6,678 nt of DNA, taken from NCBI GenBank assembly GCA_019695455.1, contig JAEUAC010000375.1:1-6678 (forward strand). Direction: 5' to 3'. The notes below the pieces were generated by a model. The model was not told the DNA's origin. It did no database searches and saw only the letters and a program-made list of their open reading frames with translations. The position numbers and the translations under genes are program-made. The DNA comes from Methylorubrum extorquens (GTDB taxonomy: Bacteria > Pseudomonadota > Alphaproteobacteria > Rhizobiales > Beijerinckiaceae). Below, one piece after another: positions 4,996 through 6,678 of this stretch (position 1 is the stretch's first letter; each line of letters opens with the position of its first letter).

Positions 4996-6678
4996 GAGGC
5001 TTCGCCGGCGGCGGGCCGAGGAAGGCCGGCACGATCAGGAAGGCCGCGAGCAGCGTGAAGACGAGCGAGATGGCGAGCAGTTCGCCCATCGAGGCCGTGC
5101 CGGGATGGCTCGACGCCCAGAGCGATCCGAACGCGACACCCGTGGTCAGGGCCGAGAAGAAGATCGCCCGCGTCAGGCTGGAGGCGAGGGCTTCTGCGAT
5201 CCCGGCCCGCCACGCGATCAGGTAGTAGATGTGGAACGCGACGCCGACGCCGAACATCAGCGGCAGGGCGATGATGTTCGCGAAGTTGAGGTCGAGCCCG
5301 ACGATCCGGGCCGCCTGCAGGGTCAGGATGCCGGCGAGCACGAGCGGCCCCAGGGCCAGCAGCACGTCCGTGAGGCGCCGCAGGGCGATCCACAGGATGA
5401 TCGTGATGGCCACGAAGGCGTAGATCCCGGCCTGCGCGAAGGCGGCGACGATGGTGCGGCCCGATTCCAGGATGGTCACGGGCGCCCCGGTCGCGCCCGG
5501 CGCGACGGTCCGGACGGTGGCCGCGAACGCGTCGCGGGCCGCGGGCGTGAGCGATTCGTCCCGCGGGAAGGCCTCGATCCGCAGCCGTCCGTCCGCGGCC
5601 TGCCAGGCGTCCCGGATCGAGGGCGGGAGATTGGCCAGCGTGACGGGCTCCGCCGTGAAGGCGAGCTTCAGCCCGGCGATCAGCCGCTCGAAATCGGTGG
5701 TCACGGCCCGGCGGACCGCGGCGCGCTGGCTCTCGGGCGCCGCGGCGGTCCGGTCGAGCGCGCCGGCGAGCCGGATCGTCGAGGCGCGGGCCGGGGAGGG
5801 CGGTCCGGCCGCCGCCTCGCGCAGGCCCGCCGCGGCACGCGCCAGGGCGGCCTCCACCTCGGCCGCCGTCGGCGCCGCGATGGGGGACGCCTCGAGGACC
5901 GCCGAGAGCCCGGGCGCCGCGGCGCGGATCATGGCGAGCTTCCGCTCCTGCTCCTCCGGCAGGAAGGTCGCGAGCGAGACGACCCGGCCTACCTCCGGCA
6001 GGGCGTCGAGCCGCGCCGTGAGCCGGGCCGCCTCCGCCGCGTCCGGCGCGAGCACGTCGAGGCTGGTCGGGCTGGTCGCGGGGTCGCGGGCGAGGTCGAG
6101 ATAGGTCGCGACCGACTCGACGCTCGGGTCGCGCAGATTCATCGGGTCCGAATCGAACCGGAGCGCGAGGAGCGCCGGAATGCCGGCGAGGACGACGAGC
6201 GCCGTCGCGCCGAGCACCAGCGGGCGATGCCCGGCGATCCAGCGATCGAGACCGGCGAGCGAGGCCGTCTCGACGGGCCTGCCCTCCGGGCCGGGCCGCA
6301 GCACGGCGATGAGGGCCGGCAGCACCGTGAAGCTCGCCACGTAGGCGATGACCATGCCGATGCCGGCGATCAGGCCGAGTTCGGAGACCCCGCGGAAGTC
6401 GGTCGGCAGGAAGGACAGGAAGCCCGCCACGAGCGACAGGGCGGCGAGCGTCAGGGAGAAGCCGACGGCCGCGCCCGCCCGCACGAGCGCGGCCGGCGTC
6501 TCGTCGAGCGCGTAGCGTTCCGCCCGGTAGCGGACGGCGTACTGGATGCCGAAATCGACCCCGAGCCCGATGAACAGGACGAAGAAGGCGACCGAGATCA
6601 GGTTGAAGCTGCCGACGAGCAGCAGCCCGAGGCCGGACGTGACGACGAGCCCGACGAGGAGCGTCGCGAGCACGGCGA
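4970..6678 (-). CDS. hpnN: Hopanoid transporter HpnN (RND/MMPL family), N-terminal part outside the window
   Basis: The frame is open to the right edge and shows about 568 C-terminal residues. HpnN proteins are usually around 850-880 residues, so roughly 300 are missing, including the first helix and first periplasmic loop. HpnN is an inner-membrane RND transporter that delivers hopanoids towards the outer membrane, as shown in Rhodopseudomonas palustris and Burkholderia multivorans. Numbering from the GTG at 6673, the rest of the first helix bundle spans about 3-125 and contains the signature FIGLGVDFGIQY with D40, a likely proton-relay acid. The second half begins with a helix at 151-171. 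A periplasmic domain of about 235 residues follows, with an Ala-rich helical stretch near 265-290. Helices then lie at about 410-431, 437-456, 464-486, 499-521 and 529-553. LNFANIIALPLMFGVGVAF at 462-480 is a characteristic HpnN segment. The GTG at 6673 is not the real start. It is convergent with the hpnL-K operon, so it has its own promoter outside the window. Confidence 0.94.
   Translation of the reverse strand, partial: AVLATLLVGLVVTSGLGLLLVGSFNLISVAFFVLFIGLGVDFGIQYAVRYRAERYALDETPAALVRAGAAVGFSLTLAALSLVAGFLSFLPTDFRGVSELGLIAGIGMVIAYVASFTVLPALIAVLRPGPEGRPVETASLAGLDRWIAGHRPLVLGATALVVLAGIPALLALRFDSDPMNLRDPSVESVATYLDLARDPATSPTSLDVLAPDAAEAARLTARLDALPEVGRVVSLATFLPEEQERKLAMIRAAAPGLSAVLEASPIAAPTAAEVEAALARAAAGLREAAAGPPSPARASTIRLAGALDRTAAAPESQRAAVRRAVTTDFERLIAGLKLAFTAEPVTLANLPPSIRDAWQAADGRLRIEAFPRDESLTPAARDAFAATVRTVAPGATGAPVTILESGRTIVAAFAQAGIYAFVAITIILWIALRRLTDVLLALGPLVLAGILTLQAARIVGLDLNFANIIALPLMFGVGVAFHIYYLIAWRAGIAEALASSLTRAIFFSALTTGVAFGSLWASSHPGTASMGELLAISLVFTLLAAFLIVPAFLGPPPAKPLSDDPGRG

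Noticed and set aside
5003..5031. GCCGGC...GCCGGC inverted repeat just after hpnK as a terminator
   Set aside because: The stem is only six pairs of a self-complementary hexamer common in GC-rich DNA. It lies inside hpnN coding sequence and no T run follows.
4107..5225. Plus-strand open frame of 372 codons overlapping hpnK
   Set aside because: It is an Arg/Pro/Gly-rich shadow in another frame of hpnK and antisense to hpnN, with no recognisable motif.
5451..6104. Plus-strand 217-codon frame antisense to hpnN
   Set aside because: It is Ser/Ala/Arg low-complexity, opposite the periplasmic domain of hpnN, with no motif.
1..6678. CRISPR arrays, tRNA or rRNA genes, insertion sequences, transposase genes
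   Set aside because: No regularly spaced direct repeats, tRNA-like elements, terminal inverted repeats or transposase motifs were seen.

Overview
The window is very GC-rich, with almost every codon ending in G or C. It carries a hopanoid side-chain and transport locus of a type found in alphaproteobacteria, and most resembles a Methylobacterium/Methylorubrum-type rhizobial genome. The taxonomic guess rests on base composition and gene content only; I ran no database search.

Layout. Positions 1-177 are a short upstream region with a possible divergent minus-strand gene start near the left edge (about 34 to 1). A tightly packed plus-strand operon follows: hpnL (178-1173, multi-pass membrane protein of the LPG-synthase TM/flippase-like family), hpnI (1170-2342, GT21-like glycosyltransferase), hpnJ (2339-3772, radical SAM enzyme), a poorly characterised stretch with two short ORFs (3777-3938 and 3935-4183), and hpnK (4180-4995, YdjC-type deacetylase). 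On the minus strand, hpnN (4970 to beyond 6678, RND/MMPL hopanoid transporter) enters from the right edge without its N-terminal part and runs into the end of hpnK, sharing 26 bp tail to tail.

How the genes work together. In the established pathway for bacteriohopanetetrol (BHT) cyclitol ether, HpnI adds N-acetylglucosamine to BHT, HpnK removes the acetyl group, and HpnJ contracts the sugar ring to the cyclitol. HpnN moves hopanoids from the inner towards the outer membrane. HpnL has no settled function, but its family suggests handling or flipping of a lipid. The three side-chain enzymes and a transporter are therefore all here. The squalene/hopene synthesis genes (hpnC-F) and the BHT-forming genes (hpnH, hpnG) are not in the window.

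The most unusual part is 3777-4183 between hpnJ and hpnK. Two short ORFs with coding-like third positions are linked to each other and to hpnK by 4-base GTGA overlaps. A (CG)5 tract lies at their junction, and removing one CG unit would fuse them into one 134-residue frame. This is either an unrecognised small operon member (or pair) or a recently frameshifted gene.
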